Positions 1-8,933 of a stretch of 64,000 nt of DNA are shown piece after piece. Below the pieces are notes generated by a model. It did no database searches. It was not told the origin of the DNA and saw only the letters and a program-made list of their open reading frames with translations. This stretch comes from JAEZDP01 sp964430855 (GTDB lineage: Bacteria; Acidobacteriota; Vicinamibacteria; Vicinamibacterales; Vicinamibacteraceae), in NCBI GenBank assembly GCA_964430855.1, contig CAYSHC010000012.1:1-64000 (forward strand), written 5' to 3'. The position numbers and the translations under genes are program-made. Each line of letters starts with the position of its first letter. The stretch's first letter is position 1.

Positions 1-1082
1 CCCGCCTTGACGGTGAACGAGACGCGGTCGAGCACCGTGCGGCGGTCGCCGTCGCCGTAGGCGAAGCTCACCTCGCGGAACTCGAGCTGCTCGCGCAGCG
101 GCGGCAGCTCCACGGCGCCCGGCCTGTCGTGCACCTCGGTGTGCGTGTCGAGCATCTCGAAGATGCGCTCGCCGGCCGCCACGGCCTGCTGGAGCGTCGC
201 GTTCACGCGGCTGAGCTTCTTGATGGGCTCGTACATCAGGAACAGCGCCGCCACAAACGACATGAAGGCGCCCATGCTGAGGCGTCCCTGGCCGATCTGG
301 CTGGCGCCATACCACAGCATGCACGCGACGGCGATGCCGCCCAGCCACTCCATCAGCGGCGGCAGCACCGAGACCGTGCTCGTCACCTTCATGTTCGTCC
401 GGTAGACGTGCTGCGACACCTCGGCGAACCGCGCGGCCTCGCGCTCCTCGGCGCCGAAGGCCTTCACGATGCGGTGGCCCGAGAAGGCCTCGCCCGTGAA
501 GTGGTTCAGCCGCTCGAGCTCTTCCTGCGAGCGGCGCGTCGTGCGGCGCACGCGCTGGCCGAGCCGGACGAGCGGATAGATCAGCACGGGCGCGCCCGTG
601 AGGCAGACCAGCGCCAGGCGGGCGTCGTAGTAGAACAGCAGCCCGACGTACGCGATGAGCGCCATCCCCTCACGGATGAGGTCGCCGATCGTCTGCGAGA
701 CCGCCTGCTGGACGTGGGCCACGTCGTTGTTCACCCGCGACATCAGCTGGCCCGTGGACCGCCGCGAGAAGAAGGCCGCCGACTGGCCGAGGATGTGGCG
801 GAAGAGCTGGTTGCGCAGATCGCGCACCACGAGCTGGCCGACGTCGGTCATCAGGTACGCCGAGACGTACGCTCCCAGCCCCTTGGCCAGGTAGACGCCG
901 ACGATGGCGAGCGCGATGGGCGTGAGCTGCGTCGGGTCGACCAGCGCCTTGTCGAAGATCGGGGTGAGGAGGTAGACGACGCCTGCCGCCGCCGCGGCGT
1001 AGAGCACCATCGCGGCCAGCGCCCCGACGAGGCGCGCCCGGTATGGCGCGGCGTACCGAAGCAGGCGGAGGAACGCAGTCAC
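1..1082 (-). CDS. ABC exporter, MsbA-like fused permease/ATPase (3' end outside window)
   Basis: Inner-membrane ABC exporter half-transporter; the MsbA family flips lipid-linked glycans or lipids. The visible 360 residues are the six-helix permease domain: a hydrophobic first helix from about residue 10, family-typical stretches such as STGQLMSRVNND and SGHRIVKAFGAE, then a linker reading ERIFEMLD and the first strand of the ATPase domain (SFAYGDG). The window ends before the Walker A motif. The start is a GTG at 1080-1082 whose GTGA overlaps the galE stop, so translation is probably coupled to galE. The position at the end of the sugar-nucleotide operon suggests export of a polysaccharide or glycolipid intermediate. 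That role is inferred; the substrate is unknown. Confidence 0.9.
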   Translation of the reverse strand, partial: MTAFLRLLRYAAPYRARLVGALAAMVLYAAAAAGVVYLLTPIFDKALVDPTQLTPIALAIVGVYLAKGLGAYVSAYLMTDVGQLVVRDLRNQLFRHILGQSAAFFSRRSTGQLMSRVNNDVAHVQQAVSQTIGDLIREGMALIAYVGLLFYYDARLALVCLTGAPVLIYPLVRLGQRVRRTTRRSQEELERLNHFTGEAFSGHRIVKAFGAEEREAARFAEVSQHVYRTNMKVTSTVSVLPPLMEWLGGIAVACMLWYGASQIGQGRLSMGAFMSFVAALFLMYEPIKKLSRVNATLQQAVAAGERIFEMLDTHTEVHDRPGAVELPPLREQLEFREVSFAYGDGDRRTVLDRVSFTVKA

Positions 1083-2126
1083 GTCGTTGGTTCTATCGGT
1101 CGGCGGTCACCGTAACCTTCAGGGTGTGCGGCGTGCCAGTGCCAGGCGGTCGCGACGATGTCGTCGATCGTGACGTAGCGGGGCTGCCACCCGAGGGACG
1201 CCCGGATGCGGTCGTTGGCCGCGTANNNNNNNNNNCGCGTAGAGCGCGGCCGGATCCCCTGGGCGTCGCGGGCCGACGGTCGCGGGCACCGGCGAGCCGG
1301 CGACACGCTCTACGGCAGCAAGCACCTGGCGGACCGAGTGGGGGACGCCCGTCCCCACATTGTAGGCGGCGGAGGGCCGCCCCGCCTCGAGCGCCTCGAG
1401 CGCCAGCACGTGCGCGCTTGCCAGGTCGTCCACGTGGATGTAGTCGCGCAGGCACGTGCCGTCGGGCGTCGGGTAGTCGTCGCCGAAGATCTGGAGGGGC
1501 GCCCCGCCACGCGCCGCGGCGATGGCGCGCGGGATGATGTGGATCTCGGGGTCGTGATCCTCCCCGAGGCGTCCCTCCGGGTCCGCCCCCGCGGCGTTGA
1601 AGTAGCGCAGCACCACCGACGTGAGGCCATAGGCGCGCTCGTAGTGCGGCAGGGCGCGCTCGATGGCCAGCTTGGTCTCGCCGTAGGCGTTGACAGGGCG
1701 CTGCGGAAGCGACTCGTCGATGGGCACCCGCGTCGGCTCCCCGAAGGTCGCGCAGGTTGACGAGAAGACCAGCCGCCGGACGCCCGCGCGCCGCAACCCT
1801 TCGAGCAGCCCGAGCGTGCCGACGACGTTGTTGCGGTAGTACCCGGCGGGCTCGCTGACCGACTCGGCCACCGAGAGCCACGCCGCAAAGTGCATCACGG
1901 CGTCCACGCCGTGCTCGACACAGGCGAGCTCGACGGCCGCCGCGTCGGCCACGTCGCCAATGACGACGTGCAGCCGGCCAGGCGCCAGCGCGGCGAGGAC
2001 CTCGCACGCGGCGCGGTGGCCGGCCGAAAAGTCGTCGTAGATCACGACCTCGCGCCCGGCGGCGAGCAGGGCCTTCACCGTGTGGCTGCCGATGTAGCCC
2101 GCCCCACCGGTGACGAGGATCGCCAT
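1079..2126 (-). CDS. galE: UDP-glucose 4-epimerase (interrupted by an assembly gap)
   Basis: Interconverts UDP-glucose and UDP-galactose in the cytoplasm. The N-terminal Rossmann motif GGAGYIG, the SST stretch at 122-124 and the catalytic pair Y148/K152 (AYGETK) are present, as are NAAG and RDYIHVDDLA. The C-terminal end LGWQPRY is in a different reading frame from the rest because of the ten N at 1226-1235. Removing 16 bases (the N run plus a duplicated 6-base flank) gives a continuous 343-residue protein of normal length, so I treat it as one intact gene. It starts 1 nt after the ugd stop and its stop overlaps the ABC exporter start (GTGA). Confidence 0.95.
1226..1235. other. Assembly gap (10 N), probably artefactual
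   Basis: Ten N inside galE. The base run cgcgta is present immediately before and immediately after the gap, as expected when two contig ends overlap by 6 bases and are padded with a fixed spacer. Collapsing the gap and one copy of the 6-mer removes 16 bases, restores the reading frame (1048 minus 16 is 344 codons) and gives the family-typical join GDPAALYAANDRIR. Confidence 0.9.
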
Positions 2127-2127
2127 C

Positions 2128-3423
2128 TCAGCGGCCGATGGACACGTACGTGAAGCCGTAGCCCCGGACGGCCTCCGGGTTGTAGATGTTGCGTCCGTCC
2201 ACGATGAGCGGCCGCCGCATCAGCGCCTTCATGCGCTCGAAGTCGGGCTCGCGGAACTCGTTCCACTCGGTGACCAGCGCCAGCGCGTCCGCGCCGACGA
2301 GCGCGTCGTAGCTGCGGCGCGCGTAGGTGATCCTGTCGCCGAACAGGCGGCGCGCCGTCTCCATGGCCTCGGGGTCGTAGGCCTGCACCTTCGCGCCGGC
2401 CTTGAGCAGCGCCTCGATGAGCGTGCGCGACGGCGCCTCGCGCATGTCGTCGGTCCGCGGCTTGAACGACAGCCCCCACACCGCGATGGTCTTGCCCTTG
2501 AGCGAGCCGAGCTCGCGCGCGAGCAGCGCGGCGGTCTTCTGCTTCTGCTTCTGGTTGACCGACTCGACGGCGCGCAGGATCTGGAAGTCGTAGCCCTTGT
2601 CCGACGCGAAGCGCAGGATGGCCTTGACGTCCTTCGGAAAGCAGCTGCCCCCGTAGCCGACCCCCGGGAAGAGGAACGACGGCCCGATGCGCGTGTCGGC
2701 GGCAATGGCGCGCCGCACCTGGTCGACGTCGGCCCCGTACAGCTCGCAGACGTTGGCCACCTCGTTCATGAACGAGATGCGGGTGGCCAGCATGGCGTTG
2801 GCGGCGTACTTGCACAGCTCGGCGCTGGCGCAGTCCATCACCATGATCGGCGCACCCGTGCGCGTGAACGGCGCGTAGAGCTCCTGCATCAGCTGCGCGG
2901 CGCGCGGGTCCTCCGCGCCGATGACCACGCGGTCCGGCTTGAGGAAGTCCTCCACCGCCGCGCCCTGCTTCAGGAACTCGGGGTTGCTGACGACGCTGAA
3001 GGGGTGCGTCGTCTCGCGCCGGATGACGTCGCGGACCATCTCCGCGGTGCCGACGGGCACCGTGCTCTTGTCGACGACGACCTTGTAGCCGTTCATGGCG
3101 CGCGCGATGTCGCGGGCCACGCCGAGCACGTGCTGGAGGTCGGCCGAGCCGTCCTCCGCCTCCGGGGTGCCCACGGCGATGAAGATGATGTCGGATACCT
3201 TCACCGCCTTGGGCAGCGCCGTCGTGAAAGTCAGACGGCCCTCGCTGCTGTTGCGCTTGACGATCTCCTCGAGCCCGGGCTCGTAGATCGGAATCTTCCC
3301 GCGCCGGAGGGCGCGGATCTTGGCCTCGTCCTTGTCGACGCACACCACCTCATTGCCGTTCTCGGCAAAGCACGCGCCGACGACCAACCCTACATATCCC
3401 GTACCGACGACGGCAATCTTCAT
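2128..3423 (-). CDS. ugd: UDP-glucose 6-dehydrogenase
   Basis: Oxidises UDP-glucose to UDP-glucuronate with two NAD+, in the cytoplasm. 431 residues, a normal length. Visible features are the N-terminal nucleotide-binding GTGYVG (7-12), the invariant KSTVPVGT, NPEFL, and the catalytic cysteine C261 in GGSCFPKD, followed by the C-terminal Rossmann region. The start ATG has AGAGG 2 nt upstream and GGGAG further back. It heads the minus-strand operon ugd-galE-ABC exporter and is divergent from the glycosyltransferase operon. Its product is the substrate of the UDP-glucuronate decarboxylase at 10382-11374, which links the two arms of the locus. Confidence 0.97.
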   Translation of the reverse strand: MKIAVVGTGYVGLVVGACFAENGNEVVCVDKDEAKIRALRRGKIPIYEPGLEEIVKRNSSEGRLTFTTALPKAVKVSDIIFIAVGTPEAEDGSADLQHVLGVARDIARAMNGYKVVVDKSTVPVGTAEMVRDVIRRETTHPFSVVSNPEFLKQGAAVEDFLKPDRVVIGAEDPRAAQLMQELYAPFTRTGAPIMVMDCASAELCKYAANAMLATRISFMNEVANVCELYGADVDQVRRAIAADTRIGPSFLFPGVGYGGSCFPKDVKAILRFASDKGYDFQILRAVESVNQKQKQKTAALLARELGSLKGKTIAVWGLSFKPRTDDMREAPSRTLIEALLKAGAKVQAYDPEAMETARRLFGDRITYARRSYDALVGADALALVTEWNEFREPDFERMKALMRRPLIVDGRNIYNPEAVRGYGFTYVSIGR

Positions 3424-3491
3424 CGCCTCTGTTCTCCCGCGGCGCGCCCCCGTATGTCCTGTACGGACCACACGCGCCGAACGCCATACGC

Positions 3492-3497
3492 TAGCAT
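3492..3497 (+). promoter_or_regulatory. -10-like element TAGCAT, leaderless geometry
   Basis: TAGCAT lies in the 81-bp divergent gap between ugd and the first glycosyltransferase and ends 7 nt before the GTG at 3505. No convincing -35 or Shine-Dalgarno sequence is visible for the plus-strand gene. If transcription starts 7 nt downstream, the mRNA begins at the start codon. Confidence 0.45.
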
Positions 3498-3504
3498 ACG
3501 TGCC

Positions 3505-4605
3505 GTGCGTGTGCTGCTCGATTACCGGCCGGCGCTGCGCGCCCGGACCGGCGTCGGCGAGTACGCGCATCAGGTCACCTGCGCGCTGGCCGCCCTGCGA
3601 CGCGACGCCGACGACGAGGTCGTCGCGTTCTCGAGCTCGTGGAAGGACCGGCTGGTTCCGCCCTGCCCCGGCGTCACCGTGGCCGATGCCCGCGTGCCCG
3701 TCCGCTGCCTGAACCTCCTCTGGCACCACGTGGGCTGGCCGCCGGTCGAACGGTTCGCCGGGAGGGTGGACGTCGCGCACTCGATCACCCCGCTGCTCGT
3801 CCCCGCCCGGACGGCCCGCCAGGTCGTCACCGTCCACGACCTGTTCTTTCTCGACCACCCGGACGCGACGTCGGCCGAGATCCGCCGCGACTACCCGAGG
3901 CTCGTGCGCTCGCACGCCCAGCGCGCCGACCTGGTCGTCACTCCCTCCCATCACGTAAGCGCGCTCGTCGTCGAGCGGCTCGACGTGGACCCGGGCCGCG
4001 TGCTGACCTGCCCGGGCGGCGCCCCGCGGTGGACGGCGCGGCCGTCGGTGCCCGCCGAGGGTCCGGTGATCTTCCTGGGGACGCTGGAGCCGCGCAAGAA
4101 CGTCCACCTGCTGCTCGACGCATGGACGATCCTCGCCGGGCGGGGCGGTCCCGTGCCGACCCTGCTGCTGGCCGGCGGGCCGGGTCCGGACGCCGAGGCC
4201 GTGGCGGCGCGGATCGCGCAGCCGCCGCTCGCGGGACACGTGCGGCACGTCGGCTACCTGCCGGACACCGAGCGCGAGGCCTTCTACCGGCAGGCGCGCC
4301 TGCTCGTCATGCCGTCGCTCGATGAAGGCTTCGGCCTGCCCGCCATCGAGGCCTGCGCGGCCGGCGTCCCGGTGCTGGCGTCGCGCTGCGGCGCGCTCCC
4401 CGAGGTCGGCGGCGACGCGCCGGTATACCTTGACCCGCGCGACCCCGACGCCTGGGCCGACGCGGTCGCGGCGCTGCTTGCCGATCCGGCGCAGCTCGAG
4501 GCGATGCGTCAGCGCGGGGTTGCCCGCGCGGCAGCGTTCTCGTGGGACCGTACGGCCGCCGCGCTCTGGCAGGCGTACCGGGGCCTTGTCGGAGGCGCGG
4601 CGTGA
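3505..4605 (+). CDS. Glycosyltransferase family 4 (first of five)
   Basis: GT-B fold retaining glycosyltransferase, cytoplasmic or peripheral to the inner membrane, acting in polysaccharide assembly. 366 residues from GTG at 3505. N-terminal acceptor half with RTGVGEY and VTVHDLFFL; C-terminal nucleotide-sugar half with FLGTLEPRKN and the conserved MPSLDEGFGLPAIEACAAGVPV loop region carrying the family Ex7E-type glutamates. The frame is open far upstream, but that region is antisense to ugd. The GTG is chosen for the N-terminal VRVLLDYRPA, matching the MRVAID-type starts of its neighbours, and for the TAGCAT element 7 nt away. First gene of an overlapping operon. Sugar specificity cannot be read from sequence. 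Confidence 0.9.
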   Translation: MRVLLDYRPALRARTGVGEYAHQVTCALAALRRDADDEVVAFSSSWKDRLVPPCPGVTVADARVPVRCLNLLWHHVGWPPVERFAGRVDVAHSITPLLVPARTARQVVTVHDLFFLDHPDATSAEIRRDYPRLVRSHAQRADLVVTPSHHVSALVVERLDVDPGRVLTCPGGAPRWTARPSVPAEGPVIFLGTLEPRKNVHLLLDAWTILAGRGGPVPTLLLAGGPGPDAEAVAARIAQPPLAGHVRHVGYLPDTEREAFYRQARLLVMPSLDEGFGLPAIEACAAGVPVLASRCGALPEVGGDAPVYLDPRDPDAWADAVAALLADPAQLEAMRQRGVARAAAFSWDRTAAALWQAYRGLVGGAA

Positions 4606-5726
4606 GCCTGCGGGTCGTCGTGGACGCCCGCGAGCTGTTCGGCAGGCCGACGGGCGTCGGACGCTACCTGCGCGAGGTGCTGACGCGGTGGGCGCTCGCC
4701 GAGTATGCGGGCGGCGCGGAGTGCGTGCTGGTGGCGCCCCACCCGTCGACGGCGACCGCGCCGTTGCCCGAGGGGGCGGGCGCCCGATTGACGTGGCAGC
4801 ACGTGCCCGGCGGTGACGGCACGCGGTGGGAGCAGGGTCCGCTCGCGACGGCCGCCAACGCCAGCGGCGCCGACGTCCTGTGGGCGCCGGCCTACACGGC
4901 GCCGCTGCGCGCGCGCCTGCCGGTCGTACTGACGCTGCACGACGTCTCGTTTGCGGCGCACCCGGAGTGGTTCGGCTGGCGGGAAGGCCTGCGGCGCCGC
5001 CTGCTGTCGCGATGGTCCGCCCGCCGCGCCGCGGCCGTCATCACGATGAGCTGCTTCTCGGCCGGCGAGATCGTCTCGTACCTTGGCGTGCGCGGCGGGC
5101 GCGTCCACGTGATTCCGCTCGCCGTCGATCATCATGACGCGCCCGTGGCCACCGCCGGGGAAAAGCCGCCCGACGCCGCGGGCCGTGTCCTGTACGTCGG
5201 GTCGATCTTCGAGCGCCGCTGCCTGCCGATGCTGCTGCGCGGCGTCGCCGAGGCCCGGCGGCTCGGCGCGCCGGTGTCGCTCGGCGTGATCGGCGAGAAC
5301 CGGACCAGCCCGCGCCTCGACCTCGAGGGCGAAGCGCGGGCGCTGGGCATCGGCGACGCGGTGACGTTTGCCGGCTACGTCACCGAGGACGAACTGGCCG
5401 GGGCGTATGCCACGAGCGGGGTGTTCGCGTTCCTGTCCACGTACGAGGGGTTCGGCCTGCCGCCGCTCGAGGCCATGCGGGCCGGCCTGGCCGTCGTCGT
5501 GCTCGACACGCCGGTGGCCCGGGAAGTGTACGGTGACGGCGCGATCTACGTCGCGCCCGGGGATGCGGCGGCGCTGGGCCAGGCCCTCGCGCGGCTGGCG
5601 CGCGACGACGCCTACCGGGAGGCCTGCGTGGGCCGCGGGCAGGTCGTCGCGCGCAGCTACAGGTGGGACGACACCGCCGCGCGGACGTGGCAGGTGATAC
5701 GGCAGGCGGCAGGACAGCAGGCATGA
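4602..5726 (+). CDS. Glycosyltransferase family 4 (second)
   Basis: 374 residues, GT-B retaining glycosyltransferase. N-terminal VVVDARELFGRPTGVGRYL, central VLTLHDVSF, and the donor-binding part with LYVGSIFERR and FLSTYEGFGLPPLEAMRAG. The GTG start overlaps the stop of the previous gene in GTGA, and its own stop overlaps the next start in ATGA, so the trio is probably translationally coupled. Similarity in layout to the 3505 gene suggests paralogous enzymes adding successive sugars to one repeat unit; that is inference. Confidence 0.9.
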   Translation: MSLRVVVDARELFGRPTGVGRYLREVLTRWALAEYAGGAECVLVAPHPSTATAPLPEGAGARLTWQHVPGGDGTRWEQGPLATAANASGADVLWAPAYTAPLRARLPVVLTLHDVSFAAHPEWFGWREGLRRRLLSRWSARRAAAVITMSCFSAGEIVSYLGVRGGRVHVIPLAVDHHDAPVATAGEKPPDAAGRVLYVGSIFERRCLPMLLRGVAEARRLGAPVSLGVIGENRTSPRLDLEGEARALGIGDAVTFAGYVTEDELAGAYATSGVFAFLSTYEGFGLPPLEAMRAGLAVVVLDTPVAREVYGDGAIYVAPGDAAALGQALARLARDDAYREACVGRGQVVARSYRWDDTAARTWQVIRQAAGQQA

Positions 5727-6577
5727 CGACGGACAGCCGCGGCGTCCAGGACGCGTTCCCGAGGGCGCTCGACATCATCATCGTCACCTACAACGCGCGG
5801 GAGGACGTGCTCGCGTGCCTCGAGTCGCTGCACATGAACCCGCCGGACCGGCCCTGGCAGCTGTACGTCGTGGACAACGCCTCGTCGGACGGCACGCCGG
5901 AGGCCGTGGCCGCGCGCTGGTCGGACGTGGTGCTGCTGCGTCAGCCGGCCAACATCGGCTTCGCGGCCGCCAACAACGCCGGCATCGCGGCGGGGACGGC
6001 CCCCCTTGTGCTGCTCCTCAACAGCGACACGCTCGTGGCCGCGGGCCAGCTCGAGCTGCTCTGCCGCATCGTCGAGACGCACCCTGACGTCGGCGTGGCG
6101 GGGCCGCGGCTCGTGGACGCTGCGGGGCGCCCCGAGCTCTCGTTCGGCCGGATGATCAGCCCCCTGGCGGAGCTGCGCCAGAAGGTGACGCAGTGGCTGC
6201 TGGCACGCGGGCCGCGCCACTGGGCGGCGCGCGTGGAGGCGCAGCTCGCCGAGCCGCAGGACGTCGACTGGGTCAGCGGCGCGTGCCTGCTGGCACGGCG
6301 CACGGTGCTCAGCGCCGTCGGCAACCTCGACACGCGGTACTTCATGTACGCCGAGGACGTGGACCTCTGCGCCGCGGTCCGGCGGGCGGGCTACCGCGTG
6401 CGCTTCTCGCCGGAGGCCGAGATCGTGCACCTGCGCGGCCGCTCCCGCGCCACCGCACCGGACACCACGTCGGCGCACTACCGCCGCAGCCAGCTCGCCT
6501 TCTACGCCAAGCATCATCCCCAGTGGGCCTGGCTGCTCCGGATCTACCTCCGCCTCAAGGGCGCCCTCCCACCGTAG
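5723..6577 (+). CDS. Glycosyltransferase family 2, rhamnosyltransferase-like
   Basis: Inverting GT-A glycosyltransferase, 284 residues. The N-terminus reads DIIIVTYNAREDVLACLESL, followed by VVDNASSDGTPE and the metal/nucleotide motif LNSDTLV (the DXD equivalent). The acceptor part has WVSGACLLARR, MYAEDVDLC and a final YAKHHPQW typical of the rhamnosyltransferase-like group. The start ATG overlaps the previous stop (ATGA). It ends the first coupled trio; a pyrimidine-rich spacer separates it from the next glycosyltransferase. Confidence 0.92.
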   Translation: MTTDSRGVQDAFPRALDIIIVTYNAREDVLACLESLHMNPPDRPWQLYVVDNASSDGTPEAVAARWSDVVLLRQPANIGFAAANNAGIAAGTAPLVLLLNSDTLVAAGQLELLCRIVETHPDVGVAGPRLVDAAGRPELSFGRMISPLAELRQKVTQWLLARGPRHWAARVEAQLAEPQDVDWVSGACLLARRTVLSAVGNLDTRYFMYAEDVDLCAAVRRAGYRVRFSPEAEIVHLRGRSRATAPDTTSAHYRRSQLAFYAKHHPQWAWLLRIYLRLKGALPP

Positions 6578-6654
6578 CTCCCCTCCCGCTCGCTCTTCCT
6601 TCCTGTCCTCACTCCGCCTTGCCTTTCTCCGCTCCTCGTTCCTCCTCTCCTCTC
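6578..6654 (+). repeat. Polypyrimidine tract between operon segments
   Basis: About 77 nt in which roughly nine bases in ten are C or T on the plus strand, unlike the surrounding sequence. It fills the gap between the GT2 stop and the promoter-like element of the next glycosyltransferase. No gene is visible in it. Confidence 0.7.
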
Positions 6655-6663
6655 TGATATCCT
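6655..6663 (+). promoter_or_regulatory. Extended -10 element TGATATCCT, leaderless geometry
   Basis: TG-n-TATCCT, with the hexamer ending 6 nt before the GTG at 6670. There is no Shine-Dalgarno sequence between them. It suggests an internal leaderless promoter for the second half of the glycosyltransferase operon. Confidence 0.5.
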
Positions 6664-6669
6664 CCGCCC

Positions 6670-7788
6670 GTGCGGGTGGCGATCGACATTCGTAAGGTCC
6701 ACGACTTCGGGATCGGCACCTATGTGCGCAACGTCATCAGCGAGCTGGCGCGCCAGGATCACGAGACCGACTACCTGCTCATCAGCCGTCCCGCCGACCG
6801 CGACCTTGCCGCCCGCCTGGGCGAGAACTTCCGCGCCGTCATCGACAGGAGCACCGGGTACTCGATCCGCGAGCAGGCCAGCATCCCCTGGTTGCTCGCG
6901 CGCGAGCGCGTGGACGTGTTCCACGCGCCGCACTACGTGCTGCCGCCGCTCGTGCGGTGCCCGTCGGTCGTCACGATCCACGACTGCATCCACCTGATGT
7001 TCCCGCAGTACCTGCCCAACCGGCTGGCCTCGGCCTACGCGCGGGCGCTGATGTGGAACGCCACGCACCGCGCCGCACACGTGCTGACCGTGTCGGAGGC
7101 GTCCAAGCGCGACATCCTGCGGTTCTTCCGGATTCCGCCCGAGCGGATCACCGTGACGCCCAACGCCATCGACGAGCGGTTCGTGACGGTGCCGGACGAA
7201 GAGCACCTCGCACGCGTGCGGGAACGCTTCCAGCTGCACGACCCGTTCGTGCTCTACGTCGGCAACATCAAGCCGCACAAGAACGTCGACCGGCTCATCG
7301 AGGCATTCGCGCTGGTGCGCACCGGGCCGCTCACGCACGTCAAGCTGCTCGTCATCGGCGACGAGATCAGCAAGTACCCGACGCTCCGGCGCGCCGTGCA
7401 CCGGCTCAAACTGCACAAGCACGTGCGCTTCCTCGGGTTCGTGGACGACAGGACGCTGGCGGCGCTCTACCGCCTGGCCACCGTCTTTGCCTTCCCGTCG
7501 CTCTACGAGGGGTTCGGGCTGCCGCCGCTCGAGGCGATGGCCAGCGGTACGCCCGTGGTCACGTCGAACGTGTCGTCGCTGCCGGAGGTGGTGGGCGACG
7601 CGGCCATCCAGGTCGACCCCGAGGACGTCAACGCCATCGCGCACGGGCTGCGCCGGGTGCTGCTCGACCCGGAGCTGCGGGCGCAGATGCGCGAGCGCGG
7701 ACTGGCGCGCGCCGCGGAGTTCTCCTGGCCGCGGACGGTGGCGACGATTCGCCGGATCTACGACGAGGTGGCCACCCGGCGCCAATGA
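6670..7788 (+). CDS. Glycosyltransferase family 4 (third GT4)
   Basis: 372 residues, GT-B retaining glycosyltransferase. The start region reads MRVAIDIRKVHDFGIGTYVRN, then VVTIHDCIHLMFPQY, the hinge SEASKRDILRFF, and the donor half with LYVGNIKPHKNVDRLIEAF and FPSLYEGFGLPPLEAMASG. This set is characteristic of mannosyltransferase-like GT4 enzymes, but specificity is not assigned. The GTG start fits the extended -10 element just upstream. The stop overlaps the next ATG (ATGA). Confidence 0.9.
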   Translation: MRVAIDIRKVHDFGIGTYVRNVISELARQDHETDYLLISRPADRDLAARLGENFRAVIDRSTGYSIREQASIPWLLARERVDVFHAPHYVLPPLVRCPSVVTIHDCIHLMFPQYLPNRLASAYARALMWNATHRAAHVLTVSEASKRDILRFFRIPPERITVTPNAIDERFVTVPDEEHLARVRERFQLHDPFVLYVGNIKPHKNVDRLIEAFALVRTGPLTHVKLLVIGDEISKYPTLRRAVHRLKLHKHVRFLGFVDDRTLAALYRLATVFAFPSLYEGFGLPPLEAMASGTPVVTSNVSSLPEVVGDAAIQVDPEDVNAIAHGLRRVLLDPELRAQMRERGLARAAEFSWPRTVATIRRIYDEVATRRQ

Positions 7789-8933
7789 GCATGGGTGCTG
7801 GAGGCGCCGGGACGCCGTGGCGCGTCGCCCTCGTCCACGACTGGCTCACCGGGATGCGCGGCGGGGAGCGCGTGCTCGAGGTCCTGTGCCGGATGTTCCC
7901 GGAGGCGACGCTCCACACGCTCGTCCACGTGCCCGGCAGCGTCAGCGCCGACATCGAGCGGCTGAAGCCGCGCACGTCCATCCTCCAGCGCGTGCCGAAC
8001 GTCGCCCGCTGGTACCGCCACCTCCTGCCGCTCTACCCCGCGGCGCTCCGGACGATCGACGTCGGCGACGTGGACCTCGTCATCTCCTCGAGCCATTGCG
8101 TCGCCAAGTCGGTGCGGACGCCGCCAGGCGCGCGACACCTCTGCTATTGCCACACCCCGGTCCGCTACGCCTACGACCAGTTCGACGCCTACTTCGGACC
8201 ACAGCGGATGGGGCGCGCGGGCTCGGCGCTGATGCGCCAGGTCATGCGCGCGTTTGCGCGGTGGGACATCGCCACGAGCGACCGGCCTGACCGCTATGTG
8301 GCGAATTCTCAACATGTTGCACGGAGGATCGCCAGGCACTATAATCGAAAGTCGGCCGTGATCCATCCTCCTGTCGACACGACGTTCTTCACGCCCGCCC
8401 CGCGTCCCACCCGCAAGCCAGCGTCGGCGCTCGTCGTGTCGGCCCTCGTGCCGTACAAGCGCATCGACGTGGCCATCGCGGCCTGCGCCCGTGCGGGGAT
8501 GCCGTTGACCGTCATCGGATCGGGGCCCGAAGCGCCGTCGCTCCGACGCATGGCCGGCCCCACGGTGACGTTCCTGGACGGACTGACCGATATGGAGATC
8601 AGGGAGCACTATCGGAATGCCGGGATGGTGCTGCTGCCCGGCGAAGAAGACTTCGGCATCGTCCCGGTCGAGGCGCAGGCGTGCGGCACGCCCGTGGTCG
8701 CGCTCGGCCGTGGGGGGGCGACCGAGACCGTGGTGCCCGGGGAGACCGGCGTGCTGACCGGCGAGGGCGTGGACGCGTTTGCGGAAGGGATCCGCCTGGC
8801 GAGCGCCCGCACCTGGTCGGCCGAGGCGTGCCGGGCGCAGGCCGAGCGATTCTCGACCGAGCGCTTCGTCAGCGCGATGCACGACGCGACCAGCGCCCTG
8901 ATGACGGCGCCCGCGGCGGAGGCCCGATGGTAA
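7785..8933 (+). CDS. Glycosyltransferase family 4 (fourth GT4, WbaZ-like layout)
   Basis: 382 residues. The N-terminus has LVHDWLTGMRGGERVLE, then VISSSHCVAKSV and CYCHTPVRYAYDQFD, a layout seen in WbaZ-type mannosyltransferases. The donor half has VVSALVPYKRIDVAI and LLPGEEDFGIVPVEAQACG, in which the usual glycine-rich EGFGL loop is replaced by EDFGI. The ATG overlaps the previous stop (ATGA). The gene ends inside the first codons of the sugar transferase (7-nt overlap). Specificity is inferred from layout only. Confidence 0.9.
   Translation: MSMGAGGAGTPWRVALVHDWLTGMRGGERVLEVLCRMFPEATLHTLVHVPGSVSADIERLKPRTSILQRVPNVARWYRHLLPLYPAALRTIDVGDVDLVISSSHCVAKSVRTPPGARHLCYCHTPVRYAYDQFDAYFGPQRMGRAGSALMRQVMRAFARWDIATSDRPDRYVANSQHVARRIARHYNRKSAVIHPPVDTTFFTPAPRPTRKPASALVVSALVPYKRIDVAIAACARAGMPLTVIGSGPEAPSLRRMAGPTVTFLDGLTDMEIREHYRNAGMVLLPGEEDFGIVPVEAQACGTPVVALGRGGATETVVPGETGVLTGEGVDAFAEGIRLASARTWSAEACRAQAERFSTERFVSAMHDATSALMTAPAAEARW

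Noticed and set aside
1119..2126. galE as a pseudogene with a frameshift
   Set aside because: The frame change coincides exactly with the N run, and duplicated flanks explain it as an assembly artefact.
2110..3504. Long in-frame upstream extension of the first glycosyltransferase
   Set aside because: It runs antisense through ugd, which is a certain gene. The GTG at 3505 fits the fold start.
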